From positions 1-64,000 of the forward strand of contig NZ_AWZV01000030.1 in the NCBI RefSeq assembly GCF_000472545.1: a stretch of 64,000 bases of DNA, read 5' to 3'. Of the stretch, positions 25,497-34,627 are shown one piece after another (the stretch's first letter is position 1; every line of letters begins with the position of its first letter). Below the pieces are notes generated by a model, which was not told where the DNA came from, ran no database searches, and saw nothing but the letters and a program-made list of their open reading frames with translations. Both the position numbers and the translations under genes were made by a program. Source of the DNA: Burkholderia sp. WSM2232 (GTDB lineage: Bacteria > Pseudomonadota > Gammaproteobacteria > Burkholderiales > Burkholderiaceae).

Positions 25497-26504
25497 ATGA
25501 GCAACAACCTACTAACCATCCGCAATCTCGCGGTGAACTTCAACGGCTTGCCCGCTGTCGACCGTATCAATCTCGACGTTGCGCCCGGTGAAGTGCTGGG
25601 CGTCGTCGGCGAATCGGGCTCGGGCAAGAGCGTGACGATGATGGCGCTGATGGGCCTGATCGACGCGCCCGGCAAGGTCACCGCCGACGAGATCACGTTC
25701 AACGGCCGCGACCTGCTCAAGGCATCGGCGAAGGAGCGTCGCAAGATCATCGGCAAAGACATCGCGATGGTGTTCCAGGACGCGCTGACCAGTCTGAACC
25801 CGAGCTACACGGTCGGCTATCAGATCAAGGAAGTGCTGAAGCTGCACGAAGGTCTGCGCGGCGCGGCGCTCGACAGGCGCGCGCTCGAACTGCTCGACCA
25901 GGTCGGCATTCCGGACGCGAAGAACCGCATTGGCGCGTTTCCGCATCAAATGTCGGGCGGCATGAACCAGCGCGTGATGATCGCCATGGCCATTGCCTGC
26001 AACCCCAAGCTGCTGATCGCCGACGAGCCCACCACCGCGCTCGACGTGACGATCCAGGCGCAGATCATGGAACTGCTGATGCGTTTGCAGAAGGAGCGCG
26101 GCATGGCGCTCGTGCTGATCTCGCACGACCTGGCAGTGGTGTCCGAGGTCGCGCAGCGCGTCGCGGTCATGTACGCTGGCGAAGTGATCGAAACCAACAA
26201 GGTGCCGGACATTTTCGCCGCGCCTCATCATCCATACACGGAAGCGCTGCTGGCGGCGATTCCCGAGCACAACGTGGGCGCCGTGCGGCTTGCCGCGCTG
26301 CCGGGCATGGTGCCGGGGCGTGACGACCGTCCCAGGGGCTGTCTGTTCGCGCCGCGCTGTAAGTACATGGTCGATGACTGCAACAAGGGGCGCCCCGCGC
26401 TCGCCCCCATGCAGGGCCATGCGGAAGTGGCGCGCGTGCGCTGCATCAAACCCTTGAACCTCGCCGGCGACGCGAACGTTCACACTCATGGAGGCGCACG
26501 ATGA
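25497..26504 (+). CDS. dppD: Dipeptide ABC transporter ATP-binding protein DppD
   Basis: One of the two ATPases driving peptide uptake, 335 residues. Walker A is GESGSGKS (about residues 37-44), the Q loop is in AMVFQDALTSLNPSYTVGYQ, the ABC signature MSGGMNQRVMIAMAI and Walker B LLIADEPTTALD. The C-terminal oligopeptide-transporter extension has the Cys-rich pattern CLFAPRCKYMVDDC, which in some family members ligates an Fe-S cluster. It starts immediately after dppC and overlaps dppF by 4 bases (ATGA). Confidence 0.96.
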   Translation: MSNNLLTIRNLAVNFNGLPAVDRINLDVAPGEVLGVVGESGSGKSVTMMALMGLIDAPGKVTADEITFNGRDLLKASAKERRKIIGKDIAMVFQDALTSLNPSYTVGYQIKEVLKLHEGLRGAALDRRALELLDQVGIPDAKNRIGAFPHQMSGGMNQRVMIAMAIACNPKLLIADEPTTALDVTIQAQIMELLMRLQKERGMALVLISHDLAVVSEVAQRVAVMYAGEVIETNKVPDIFAAPHHPYTEALLAAIPEHNVGAVRLAALPGMVPGRDDRPRGCLFAPRCKYMVDDCNKGRPALAPMQGHAEVARVRCIKPLNLAGDANVHTHGGAR

Positions 26505-27520
26505 ACGCAGTACCCGAAACGCGGCGCCAGTCGGACCATGCGGGCGACCACGTACTGGTCGCCGACAAGCTCGCGCGCTACTACACGGTCAAACGGGGCA
26601 TGTTCGCCACGGGCACGGTCAAGGCGCTGAACGGCGTGTCGTTTGCGCTGGAACGCGGCAAGACGCTTGCCGTGGTGGGCGAATCCGGCTGCGGCAAGTC
26701 GACGCTCGCGCGCCAGCTCACCATGATCGAATCGCCCAGTGCGGGCCGTCTGTTGGTCGACGGCGAAGACGTGGCCGGCGCCGATCACGCGAAGATCGCG
26801 GCGCTGCGGCGGCGCGTGCAGATGGTGTTCCAGAACCCGTTTGCGTCGCTCAATCCGCGCAAGACCGTCGAGCAGACGCTTGGCGAGCCGCTCGCCATCA
26901 ATACGCAACTGAGCGCCACGGAACGCGCCGAACGCATCGCGCAGATGATGCGCACGGTGGGTCTGCGGCCTGAGCACGCGAAGCGCTATCCGCATATGTT
27001 CTCGGGCGGGCAGCGTCAGCGCGTGGCGATTGCGCGTGCGATGATTCTGGACCCGCAAATCGTCGTCGCTGACGAGCCGGTGTCGGCGCTCGACGTGTCG
27101 ATCCAGGCGCAGATTCTGAATCTGTTCATGGATCTCCAGCAGCAGTTCAAGACCAGCTACGTGTTCATCTCGCACAATCTGTCAGTGGTCGAGCATATTG
27201 CTGACGACGTGATGGTGATGTACTTCGGCGGCGTGGCGGAACTCGGCGACAAGAAGCGGATTTTCTCCAAGCCGCGGCATCCGTACACGCGCGCGCTGAT
27301 GTCGGCGACGCCGTCCATCTTCGAGGCGGATCGCACCATCAAAATCAAGCTGCAAGGTGAAATGCCCTCGCCGCTGAATCCGCCGTCGGGTTGCACGTTC
27401 CATCAGCGCTGCCCGTATGTGATCGACCGCTGCCGCAGCGAGGAGCCGAAGCTGCGCGAAGTGGATGGCCGTCAGGTGTCGTGTCACCGCGCCGAGGAGG
27501 TGGGGGACGTGGATGCCTGA
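26501..27520 (+). CDS. dppF: Dipeptide ABC transporter ATP-binding protein DppF
   Basis: The second ATPase of the dipeptide transporter, 339 residues. Walker A is GESGCGKS, the signature FSGGQRQRVAIARAM, Walker B IVVADEPVSALD, and the C-terminal Cys pattern CTFHQRCPYVIDRC. DppF normally pairs with DppD as a heterodimer under the DppBC channel. The start overlaps the dppD stop. The 3' end overlaps the start of the TraB/GumN gene by 8 bases. Confidence 0.96.
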   Translation: MNAVPETRRQSDHAGDHVLVADKLARYYTVKRGMFATGTVKALNGVSFALERGKTLAVVGESGCGKSTLARQLTMIESPSAGRLLVDGEDVAGADHAKIAALRRRVQMVFQNPFASLNPRKTVEQTLGEPLAINTQLSATERAERIAQMMRTVGLRPEHAKRYPHMFSGGQRQRVAIARAMILDPQIVVADEPVSALDVSIQAQILNLFMDLQQQFKTSYVFISHNLSVVEHIADDVMVMYFGGVAELGDKKRIFSKPRHPYTRALMSATPSIFEADRTIKIKLQGEMPSPLNPPSGCTFHQRCPYVIDRCRSEEPKLREVDGRQVSCHRAEEVGDVDA

Positions 27521-28676
27521 TGCGCTGGCGGCGCGTCGTCCTGCGCGCCGCTCGCGTGAAGGCGGCCGCCGCGCTGCCTTCATGCGACGCTTGCGGGCGC
27601 GTGCACTGAATGGTGCCGCGCTCGTCGGCGTTCTCTGCTGTTGTGCCCTGCTGCCCGACACCGCCGATGCGGCCGGTGCCTCGGCCAATACCGCCGCGGC
27701 ATCCACCGATGCGAACGCCAAAGGCGCTCGCCCGACGGCGCCGCTGCCGCATTCGCCGCCACCGCCTCGCGCCGCGCTGCCAGGCTTCAATCCGCCGCCC
27801 GCCACGCCGGGCACGACCGCGAGCGGTCCCGTGCGCCAGCAACCGGCGCGCATGCCGTTCTATGTCGCAACGCGCGGCAATACCACCGTTTACGTGCTCG
27901 GCACGCTGCATGTGGGCGACCCCGTCGACTATCCGGCGGCCCAGCCGTTTCGTCCGCCGATCATGGGCGCGCTGGCCGCCTCGCCCACGCTTGCGCTGGA
28001 GCTTTCGCCCGACGAACTGCTGGTCTCGCAAGACGACGTCTCCAAGTACGGCGTATGCCGGCGCGACTGTCTGCCTGGCCTGTTGCCGGAGCCGCTGTGG
28101 CGCAAGCTCGCGTTGCGTCTGCGCGGCAATCCCGCGGCGCTGGATGAGATCAAGAAAATGCGGCCGTGGCTCGCCTCGCTGCTGGTGGAAACCTACGATT
28201 CGCTGAGCGCCGGTTTGCAGACCGAATACGGCACGGAAGCGCAATTGCAGAATGTCTATCTGCGCACGCGCGGCAAGATTGTCGGCCTGGAAACGTTGCC
28301 GCAGCAGATGCGCGGGTTCACCGGCCTCACGCTCGCACAGCAACGCGAAATGCTCGCGCAGGACCTCGTGCAGACGCCGGCGCAGAATGTGGAAGACGTA
28401 CGCACATTGCACCGCCTGTGGCGGGTGGGCGATGCGGATGCCATCGCCGCGTGGGAGGCCGCGAAAGGGGAAAAACTGGCGCGCGACAAGCGCGTGTCAA
28501 ATTCGATCGACGAAAGAATCGTCTATGCGCGCAACCGGCGCTTTGTCTCCCGAATGCTGCAGATCGCCGCGCCCAACAAGCCCGTGTTCGTCGCGATTGG
28601 CGCATTGCATCTGGGCGGACGCAAGGGCGTGCTGCAGTTGCTGCGCCAGCACGGCTTCGTGGTGGAGGCGGGATGA
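27513..28676 (+). CDS. TraB/GumN family protein
   Basis: This 387-residue protein has an N-terminal hydrophobic segment around residues 33-50 (ALNGAALVGVLCCCALLPDT), which looks like a signal peptide if translation starts at the internal ATG at 27582. A Pro/Ala-rich linker follows, then the TraB_PrgY_GumN domain from about residue 110: VYVLGTLHVGDP and ALELSPDELL near the start and VFVAIGALHLGGRKGVLQLL at the end. The family includes Tiki-like metalloproteases with the conserved GxxH and Glu seen here; most bacterial members are uncharacterised. The ATG at 27513 overlaps dppF and has GAGGAGG upstream. Link to peptide uptake is suggestive only. Confidence 0.8.
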   Translation: MPDALAARRPARRSREGGRRAAFMRRLRARALNGAALVGVLCCCALLPDTADAAGASANTAAASTDANAKGARPTAPLPHSPPPPRAALPGFNPPPATPGTTASGPVRQQPARMPFYVATRGNTTVYVLGTLHVGDPVDYPAAQPFRPPIMGALAASPTLALELSPDELLVSQDDVSKYGVCRRDCLPGLLPEPLWRKLALRLRGNPAALDEIKKMRPWLASLLVETYDSLSAGLQTEYGTEAQLQNVYLRTRGKIVGLETLPQQMRGFTGLTLAQQREMLAQDLVQTPAQNVEDVRTLHRLWRVGDADAIAAWEAAKGEKLARDKRVSNSIDERIVYARNRRFVSRMLQIAAPNKPVFVAIGALHLGGRKGVLQLLRQHGFVVEAG

Positions 28677-28787
28677 CAGGAGGAGGGGGCCAGGGCGGCG
28701 GCGCTGGCGCGACGGAACAGAATCGAATTAAACCGGAGCGGCGAATACTGGCCGGCCCAGCTCATCCAACCGCGCCAGCGCGATTGC

Positions 28788-30596
28788 TCAAGCTCGCTCT
28801 AAAGCTTCCAACGCTTGCACCACTTCCCGCACCAGCCCCGCCCAATTTCCCAACTCCTGCTGCCTGAAGAGCCGCATTCCCGGGTACCACGGCGAGTCGC
28901 TGCGTGCTTGCAGCCAGCGCCAGTCGGAATTGGCCGGCAGCAGCAGCCACACCGGTTTGCCGAGCGCACCGGCCAGATGCGCGACAGCGGTATCGACGGC
29001 AATGACCAGGTCTAGGTTCATGACAAGCGCTGCGGTGTCCTCGAAGTCATATAGTTCGCCGCTGAAGTCATGCTCGCGCAACGCCTGCGGCGCGTCGGCC
29101 AGTTGCGCATGCGCCGGGCCTTTTTGCAACGGATACCAATTGACGTTCGCTACACCGGCAAGCGGATGCAGGTCGCAAAGCGCCATCGACCGGTAGCGGT
29201 CGTTGCCGAAGGTGGGGCTGCCCGCCCATACAAGGCCGACCTTGCGGTTCGCGTTGCCGCTTGTGTGCAGCTTCTTTCGCAAGGCTTCAACCTTCGCGGT
29301 GTCCGCAAAGAGATACGGCAGTTCCGCCGGAATGGTGGCGAGTTCCGTACCGACGCATGACGGCACGCTCATCATCGGCACCCAGAAGTCGTATTGCGCG
29401 CCCGGCTTGCCGGCGAACGCGCGGCGCACGCCGGGCACGCGCTGCGCAAGACGCAGCAACGGCTCGCGCACGCACACATCCACGGTCGCGCCGCGTTCGT
29501 GCAGCACGCGTGCGTAGCGCAGAAACTGGAAGTGGTCGCCGAAGCCCTGTTCGCCGACAATCAGCAAGCGCCGGCCTTCGAGCGGCTCGCCATGCCATTC
29601 GGCCACGCCACGCACCGCGAGCGCGTCGTAATCGCTCTTGCGCCAGCGCCGCGCAAACTCGGCCCAGCCCTGACGGTAGTCGCCCTGCTTGAGGAGCAGC
29701 CATGCCAGGTTCTGATGCGCGTCGGCGTAGTTCGGATCTTGCGCCAGCGCCTCGCGATAGAACCTCTCTTCTTCGGCTAGCCGTCCCTGCGCGCCGAGCG
29801 AGCCGCCCACGCACACCAGATTAGTCGGATTCGGCTTGAGTTCGACCGCGCGCCGGTAATGCGCCTCGGCGCCCGCATAGTCACCGCGCTTGCCAATCGC
29901 GCTGCCGAGGTTGACGTGCGCCTCGGCGTAATCCGGCCGCAGCGCGAGCGCGCGCTCGAAGCTGGCCACCGCGGCCTCATGCTCGCCCCGAGCGTTATAC
30001 GCATTACCCGCGTTGAAGTGCGCTTCTGCCGAAGCCGGATCGAGCTGCAGCGCGTCGTGATAACAGGCTAGCGCTTCGGCGAAACGGCCGAGCTTGCCGA
30101 GCGCCGTGCCGAGGTTCAGATGCGCGTCGAAGAGCGCGGGGTTCGACGCGATCGCTAGCCGGTATTGTTCGACCGCTTCATTGAACGCACCTTGCGCCTG
30201 CAAGGCCACGCCGAAGTTGTTGCGGGCATCGGCGAAATCGGGCCGTAGCTGCAACGCCTGGTCGTAACAGATGGTGGCTTCGTCCAGACGCCCGAGCGCG
30301 GCGGCGGCAAGACCGCGGTTGCTCCAGCACGCCGCGTCCTGACGGTCGTGCTTGAGCGCCTGGCTCATGAGGATGGCGGCTGCCTCGTGCTGTCCGCGCT
30401 GATAATGCAGTACGCCGAAGTAGTGCAAGGCACGGGTGTTGGCGGGATCCAGCGTGAGTATTTCACGGTAGATGGAGTCGGCCGTGTCGAAGCGGCCGGC
30501 CTCATGCGCGCGGAGCGCGGCATCGACGAGCGACGCGACGTTGGACGACGGTGGCGGCGCGGTGCGCCCGCCGGGACGCTGTGATTGGCGTTCCAT
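28788..30596 (-). CDS. TPR-repeat glycosyltransferase-like protein
   Basis: A 602-residue protein in two parts. Residues ~20-300 are eight or nine tandem tetratricopeptide repeats, each with the pattern ADARNNFGVALQAQG or AEAHVNLGSAIGKRG. Residues ~330-600 form a GT-B fold resembling family 9 heptosyltransferases (LLIVGEQGFGDHFQFLRYAR, KVGLVWAGSPTFGNDRYRS, DLVIAVDTAVAHLAGALGKP). This architecture is frequent in Burkholderiaceae and is usually listed as a tetratricopeptide protein. It has no signal peptide or membrane helix. It converges with the TraB/GumN gene. It could glycosylate a protein such as flagellin or pilin, but no acceptor is indicated. Confidence 0.8.
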   Translation of the reverse strand: MERQSQRPGGRTAPPPSSNVASLVDAALRAHEAGRFDTADSIYREILTLDPANTRALHYFGVLHYQRGQHEAAAILMSQALKHDRQDAACWSNRGLAAAALGRLDEATICYDQALQLRPDFADARNNFGVALQAQGAFNEAVEQYRLAIASNPALFDAHLNLGTALGKLGRFAEALACYHDALQLDPASAEAHFNAGNAYNARGEHEAAVASFERALALRPDYAEAHVNLGSAIGKRGDYAGAEAHYRRAVELKPNPTNLVCVGGSLGAQGRLAEEERFYREALAQDPNYADAHQNLAWLLLKQGDYRQGWAEFARRWRKSDYDALAVRGVAEWHGEPLEGRRLLIVGEQGFGDHFQFLRYARVLHERGATVDVCVREPLLRLAQRVPGVRRAFAGKPGAQYDFWVPMMSVPSCVGTELATIPAELPYLFADTAKVEALRKKLHTSGNANRKVGLVWAGSPTFGNDRYRSMALCDLHPLAGVANVNWYPLQKGPAHAQLADAPQALREHDFSGELYDFEDTAALVMNLDLVIAVDTAVAHLAGALGKPVWLLLPANSDWRWLQARSDSPWYPGMRLFRQQELGNWAGLVREVVQALEALERA

Positions 30597-30810
30597 GGAG
30601 TCCTGCAGGAAGAATCACGGCGGCGCGCGTTGCACGCGCCCGCGCGTGTGGATGGGAGATCGTCCAGCATCTTATGGTCGGTCTCACGGGCCGACGTTCG
30701 GATGCATCCCATTTCCATTGCAGGCTTTTCCGGTTCGAGGGACTTCGTCGATGTGCCGCGGAAACGTCGCGCGGCACGTCGGAAACTGCTGATTTTCCTT
30801 GCTCGATGTC

Positions 30811-31767
30811 TTATCTGAACATCAGGAAATTGAGCAGGAAGATGTTCACCACCAGCAGCGTCAGCGCGGTCGGAATCTGCGCCTTGATCACCGCGTTCTT
30901 ATCCGGCAGTTCGAGCAGCGCCGCCGGCACCATGTTGAAGTTGGCGGCCATGGGCGTCATCAGTGTGCCGCAGTAGCCGGAGAACATGCCGATCGCCACC
31001 ATCACCGCCGGGTTGCCGTGGAACACGCCGACCAGAATCGGTACGCCGACGCCGCCCGTCATCACCGGAAAAGCGGCGAAGCCGTTGCCCATGACCATCG
31101 TGAAGAGCGCCATGCCGATGCAGTACACGGCCACCGCGATGAAGCGGTAGTCGAGGCTGATGTACGCGGTCGTCACGTGCGCCACGGCCTTGCCCACGCC
31201 CGCGTCCGAAAAGACGAGGCCCAGCATGCCGAGCATCTGCGGCAGCACCGCGGCCCACGAGAGCGCGTCGACGAGGCGGCGCGCTTCCTTCATCGACTGG
31301 CCGACCGTGTCGCGCGTCAGCACGCAGGCAATGGCAAGTGCGATCACACAGCCAATGCCGAAGCCGATCAGCGTGACGTTGGCTTTTTCGATCAGCGGCA
31401 TGCCGCCGAACACAAGGTGGCTGGCCGACAACGTGACGATCACCGTGATCACCGGAATGGTCAGCGCGGGCACGAAAAGCTTGTTGCGAAGGCGCGCGGC
31501 ACTCGCCTTGCGCGCTTCGAGCGACAGCACTTTCGGCTTGCCCGCCGTGACGCCGCCAAAGCCGGCGATCAGCGCCATCACGATCACCGCGGCGCCGACC
31601 ACGGCGGGCGGCAGCTTGTCGCCGATCAGGAAGATCAGCGCGTAGAGAATCCAGAAACCGCCGGCCGTGAGGCGGCGCGGATGCTCCCTGTCGGTGACGA
31701 TCATGCCGCCGATGATCAGCAGCACCACGCCCAGCAACCAGAACAGATAGGTAATCGTGAGCGTCAT
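30811..31767 (-). CDS. DUF979 membrane protein (5-oxoproline transporter subunit, predicted)
   Basis: A 318-residue polytopic membrane protein with about nine hydrophobic helices, beginning MTLTITYLFWLLGVVLLIIG and having GGMIVTDREHPRRLTAGGFW early, the pattern of DUF979. It overlaps its DUF969 partner by 4 bases, and the two always occur as a pair. Members of this pair have been assigned as a 5-oxoproline (pyroglutamate) transporter because they cluster with pxpABC, as they do here. I do not know of direct transport data for this organism. It is the last gene of the minus-strand unit pxpB-pxpC-pxpA-DUF969-DUF979. Confidence 0.85.
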   Translation of the reverse strand: MTLTITYLFWLLGVVLLIIGGMIVTDREHPRRLTAGGFWILYALIFLIGDKLPPAVVGAAVIVMALIAGFGGVTAGKPKVLSLEARKASAARLRNKLFVPALTIPVITVIVTLSASHLVFGGMPLIEKANVTLIGFGIGCVIALAIACVLTRDTVGQSMKEARRLVDALSWAAVLPQMLGMLGLVFSDAGVGKAVAHVTTAYISLDYRFIAVAVYCIGMALFTMVMGNGFAAFPVMTGGVGVPILVGVFHGNPAVMVAIGMFSGYCGTLMTPMAANFNMVPAALLELPDKNAVIKAQIPTALTLLVVNIFLLNFLMFR

Positions 31768-32513
31768 GCTTTGTCTCCTGCAGCCGATTGTGCCGGCGAT
31801 ACGGCGGCGTTACCCGCGCTGGCGTTGCCGCGCAATTCGCGGTCGAGTTTGCGGTCGAGCAGATACAGACGGAAGCCGTGAATCAGGAACGCGCAGATCG
31901 CAGTGGGAATGCCCCACACCGCCACATGAATCGGCTCGACGATAATGCCGGCCTCCTTCAGGAACGTGGTCATCAGCACAATCGCGCCGAACGCGACGAA
32001 AATGTCCTCGCCGAAGAACAGGCCCACGTTGTCCGTGGCCGCCGAGAACGCGCGCAGCTTGAAGCGCACCGCGTCGCTGATCTTGCCGAAGCGCGTTTCG
32101 GTCGCGCCTTCGGCCATGGGGGCGATGAGCGGACGAACCATCTGCGGATGTCCGCCGAGACCCGTCAGGCCGACCGCCGCGGTCAGTTCGCGCACGAGCA
32201 GATAAACGATCAGCAGACGCCCGGCCGTGGCGGCCTTGATGCCGCTAATCCACGTCTGCGCGCGCTCGCGCAGGCCGTGCCGTTCGAGCAGGCCGATCAC
32301 CGCGAGCGGCAGGAGAATGATCAACGGAATGTTGCGTGTCTTGATGAAGCCGGTGCCGATCTCGGCCAGAATCTTTTCGGGCGGAAAGTGCGCGGCGAGA
32401 CCGGTGCCGATGGCGGCAACCGCCACGATCAGCATCGGATTGAACCGCAATAAAAAGCCAACGATGATGATGGCCACGCCGATGAGCGGCCATAAACTGA
32501 CTGTTGTCTGCAT
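31764..32513 (-). CDS. DUF969 membrane protein (5-oxoproline transporter subunit, predicted)
   Basis: A 249-residue membrane protein with about six helices, starting MQTTVSLWPLIGVAIIIVGF, and the motif LTGLGGHPQMVRPLIAPMAE typical of DUF969. The ATG at 32513 has GGAG six bases upstream; a TTG four codons earlier is less likely. The Ala/Asn-rich C-terminal tail is cytoplasmic or disordered. The gene is coupled to DUF979 by a 4-base overlap and lies 281 bases downstream of pxpA, with a hairpin between them. Confidence 0.85.
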   Translation of the reverse strand: MQTTVSLWPLIGVAIIIVGFLLRFNPMLIVAVAAIGTGLAAHFPPEKILAEIGTGFIKTRNIPLIILLPLAVIGLLERHGLRERAQTWISGIKAATAGRLLIVYLLVRELTAAVGLTGLGGHPQMVRPLIAPMAEGATETRFGKISDAVRFKLRAFSAATDNVGLFFGEDIFVAFGAIVLMTTFLKEAGIIVEPIHVAVWGIPTAICAFLIHGFRLYLLDRKLDRELRGNASAGNAAVSPAQSAAGDKA

Positions 32514-32794
32514 CTGGATCTCCAAACAGGTTTCATACCTCGCCGCTCGTGGCGGCTAACATGGGCCGGCGCGTGGCGATCCGCGCGCCGTCTTGTTTCC
32601 CGCGGCTCTTGGCGACCGCGTTGCTACGCACTGCAACTTCGTCTGCTACTACGACTGCTACTGCTACTGCTACTGCGTTAAATGGAAAGCACGGGCCGAA
32701 GGCACGGCAAAGCCTCCCGCACCTGGCGAACGCCCCGCGTGGAGCGGGGCGTCTGGGCGTTTCAAGGCATGACGGGAGAAGGCGCTCGCCAGCG
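32514..32794. other. Intergenic region pxpA-DUF969 with hexamer repeat and hairpin
   Basis: On the minus strand this gap follows pxpA. It contains a perfect hairpin, ACGCCCCGC-GTGGA-GCGGGGCGT (32730-32752), 42 bases after the pxpA stop but without a T tract, so it may stabilise the upstream mRNA or attenuate rather than terminate. Further on, at about 32643-32678, is a short (CTGCTA)n-like microsatellite. No open frame here looks real. Confidence 0.6.
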
Positions 32795-33547
32795 TCAGAC
32801 GCTCGCGGCACCGGCCGCGTGCACGTCGATACCGGCTTGTTCGAGCGCGCTGCGAATGCGCCGCGCGAACGCAAGTGCGTGCGGGCCGTCGCCGTGCAGG
32901 CAAATCGTTTGCGCGTGCAGCGGCACCCATTGACCGTCCACGGCGCGCACGCGCTGCTCGCGCACCATCGCGAGGGTGCGCTCCAGCACCTCGTCTTCAT
33001 CGTCGAGCAGCGCGCCCGGTTCCTTGCGCGGCACGAGCGAGCCGTCGGCGCGATAGCCGCGATCGGCAAACACTTCTTCGATGGCGGTCAGGCCCGCCTC
33101 GCGCGCGGCCGTCACGAGCCCGCTGTTGGCGAGCGCGAACACGGCGACCGACGGGTCGAAGTCATGCACGGCCGAAACGATCGCATCCGCGATCTTCGGG
33201 TCGCGCGCGGCCTGGTTGTAGAGCGCGCCGTGCGGCTTGACGTGCGCGATGCGCCCGCCCTCGGCCTGCGCGATCGCCGACAGCGCGCCGAGCTGGTACA
33301 GCACGCCCGCGTAGATTTCGCTCGCGGGCAGGTCCATCTCTTTGCGGCCGAAGTTTTCCGGATCGTTAAAGCTCGGATGCGCACCGATCGACACGCCTTT
33401 CTGCACCGCCCAGCGCACGCAGTCGCGCATGGCCTTCGCGCCGCCCGCATGCCAGCCGCAGGCAATATTCGCGGAGCTGACGAGGTCGAGCAGCGCCTCG
33501 TCGGAGCCGCAGCCTTCGCCGAGATCGGCGTTCAAATCGATTTCCAT
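32795..33547 (-). CDS. pxpA: 5-oxoprolinase subunit PxpA (LamB/YcsF family)
   Basis: PxpA acts with PxpBC in the ATP-dependent hydrolysis of 5-oxoproline to glutamate. The 250-residue product has the family start MEIDLNADLGEGCGSDEALL, then SSANIACGWHAGG, SIGAHPSFNDPENFGRKEMD and HVKPHGALYNQAARD, all diagnostic of LamB/YcsF. Length is typical. It lies 27 bases after pxpC. The complete pxpABC set makes the 5-oxoprolinase assignment strong. Confidence 0.95.
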   Translation of the reverse strand: MEIDLNADLGEGCGSDEALLDLVSSANIACGWHAGGAKAMRDCVRWAVQKGVSIGAHPSFNDPENFGRKEMDLPASEIYAGVLYQLGALSAIAQAEGGRIAHVKPHGALYNQAARDPKIADAIVSAVHDFDPSVAVFALANSGLVTAAREAGLTAIEEVFADRGYRADGSLVPRKEPGALLDDEDEVLERTLAMVREQRVRAVDGQWVPLHAQTICLHGDGPHALAFARRIRSALEQAGIDVHAAGAASV

Positions 33548-33574
33548 GATGTTCCTCTACTCGGTTCTTGCCAG

Positions 33575-34627
33575 TCACAACGTCGCAACGGCCGTTTGGC
33601 GTGCGCAACGTTCTTCATGCATGGCGATGGCGGCGTCGATCTGCCGCAAATAGGTGCGCTCTTCGAGCAACGCCTGGCGCGCCTCGTAAATCGTGGTCGG
33701 GATGAAGCGCACAGCCGCGTTCAGCCGCACCTGCGCGAGCTTCCACAGGTCGGCCTGAATGACCGCGCCGATCTTCGGATAGCCGCCGGTGGTCTGCGCG
33801 TCGCTCATCAACACGATGGGCTGGCCGTTCGGCGGCACCTGGATCGTGCCCGGCAGCACCGCGTGCGACAGCAGGTCGGCCTTCTGTTTGCGTTTCAGTT
33901 CGCTGCCGGCAAGCCGGTAGCCCATGCGGTTGCTGTTCGGCGTGACGAGCCACTCGTCGGACCAGAACGACTCGTGCGCTTCTTCGGTGAAGCTGTCGTA
34001 TTCCGGGCCGCGCAGCACGCGAATCGGCACCGCCCAGGGCACGCCGCCCGGATGACGGCCGCGCCGCAGCGGCTCGTCGACGAGCACGAACTTGCACCAC
34101 GCGGGCGCCTTCACGCCGAACTCCGGCGCCTCGGGCGAAAAGCCGACGTGACCACGCTGCGGCGGCGCGCCGAGGGGCACGCGGTCGCCGTCGCGCAGCG
34201 CCCGGCCGCCGAGGCCGCCAAAGCGGCCGGCGAGGTCGGTGCTGCGCGAGCCCAGCATCGGCAACACGTCGATGCCGCCGGCGATACACACGTAGCCGCG
34301 CATGCCCCGCCTGGCTGCATTCAGCACGAGTTCCTGGCCGGCCTTCACCGGCAGGCTCCACCACGAATAGACCGGCTTGCCGTCGAGGGTCGCACCGAAT
34401 TCCGTTCCGGTGATGGCGACCCGCGTCGCGCGCAGAAACCGCAGCACGGTCGGGCCGAAGGTGATTTCAAGCCCCGCCGCGTCAGGACGGTTGCCGACAA
34501 GCCGGTTGCCGACTTCCAGCGACAGCCGGTCGAGCGCCCCGCCCATCGCCACGCCGAGATGCCGGTAGCCGTGGCGGCCGAGGTCCTGGATGGTGGTCAG
34601 AAGACCTGCGCGAATCACGTCGATCAT
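33575..34627 (-). CDS. pxpC: 5-oxoprolinase subunit PxpC (biotin-dependent carboxylase-like)
   Basis: The 350-residue product begins MIDVIRAGLLTTIQDLGRHG and carries the AHS2/urea amidolyase-related domain (YRHLGVAMGGALDRLSLEVG, AITGTEFGATLDGKPV, QTTGGYPKIGAVIQADLWKL). Such proteins were long annotated as allophanate hydrolase subunit 2, but with PxpA and PxpB they form the prokaryotic 5-oxoprolinase. The start ATG overlaps the pxpB stop by 3 bases (ATGA); the longer open frame upstream is a shadow of pxpB. Confidence 0.93.
   Translation of the reverse strand: MIDVIRAGLLTTIQDLGRHGYRHLGVAMGGALDRLSLEVGNRLVGNRPDAAGLEITFGPTVLRFLRATRVAITGTEFGATLDGKPVYSWWSLPVKAGQELVLNAARRGMRGYVCIAGGIDVLPMLGSRSTDLAGRFGGLGGRALRDGDRVPLGAPPQRGHVGFSPEAPEFGVKAPAWCKFVLVDEPLRRGRHPGGVPWAVPIRVLRGPEYDSFTEEAHESFWSDEWLVTPNSNRMGYRLAGSELKRKQKADLLSHAVLPGTIQVPPNGQPIVLMSDAQTTGGYPKIGAVIQADLWKLAQVRLNAAVRFIPTTIYEARQALLEERTYLRQIDAAIAMHEERCARQTAVATL

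Noticed and set aside
32643..32678. (CTGCTA)n microsatellite between pxpA and DUF969
   Set aside because: Only a few imperfect units in a non-coding gap; noted but not strong enough for a separate finding.
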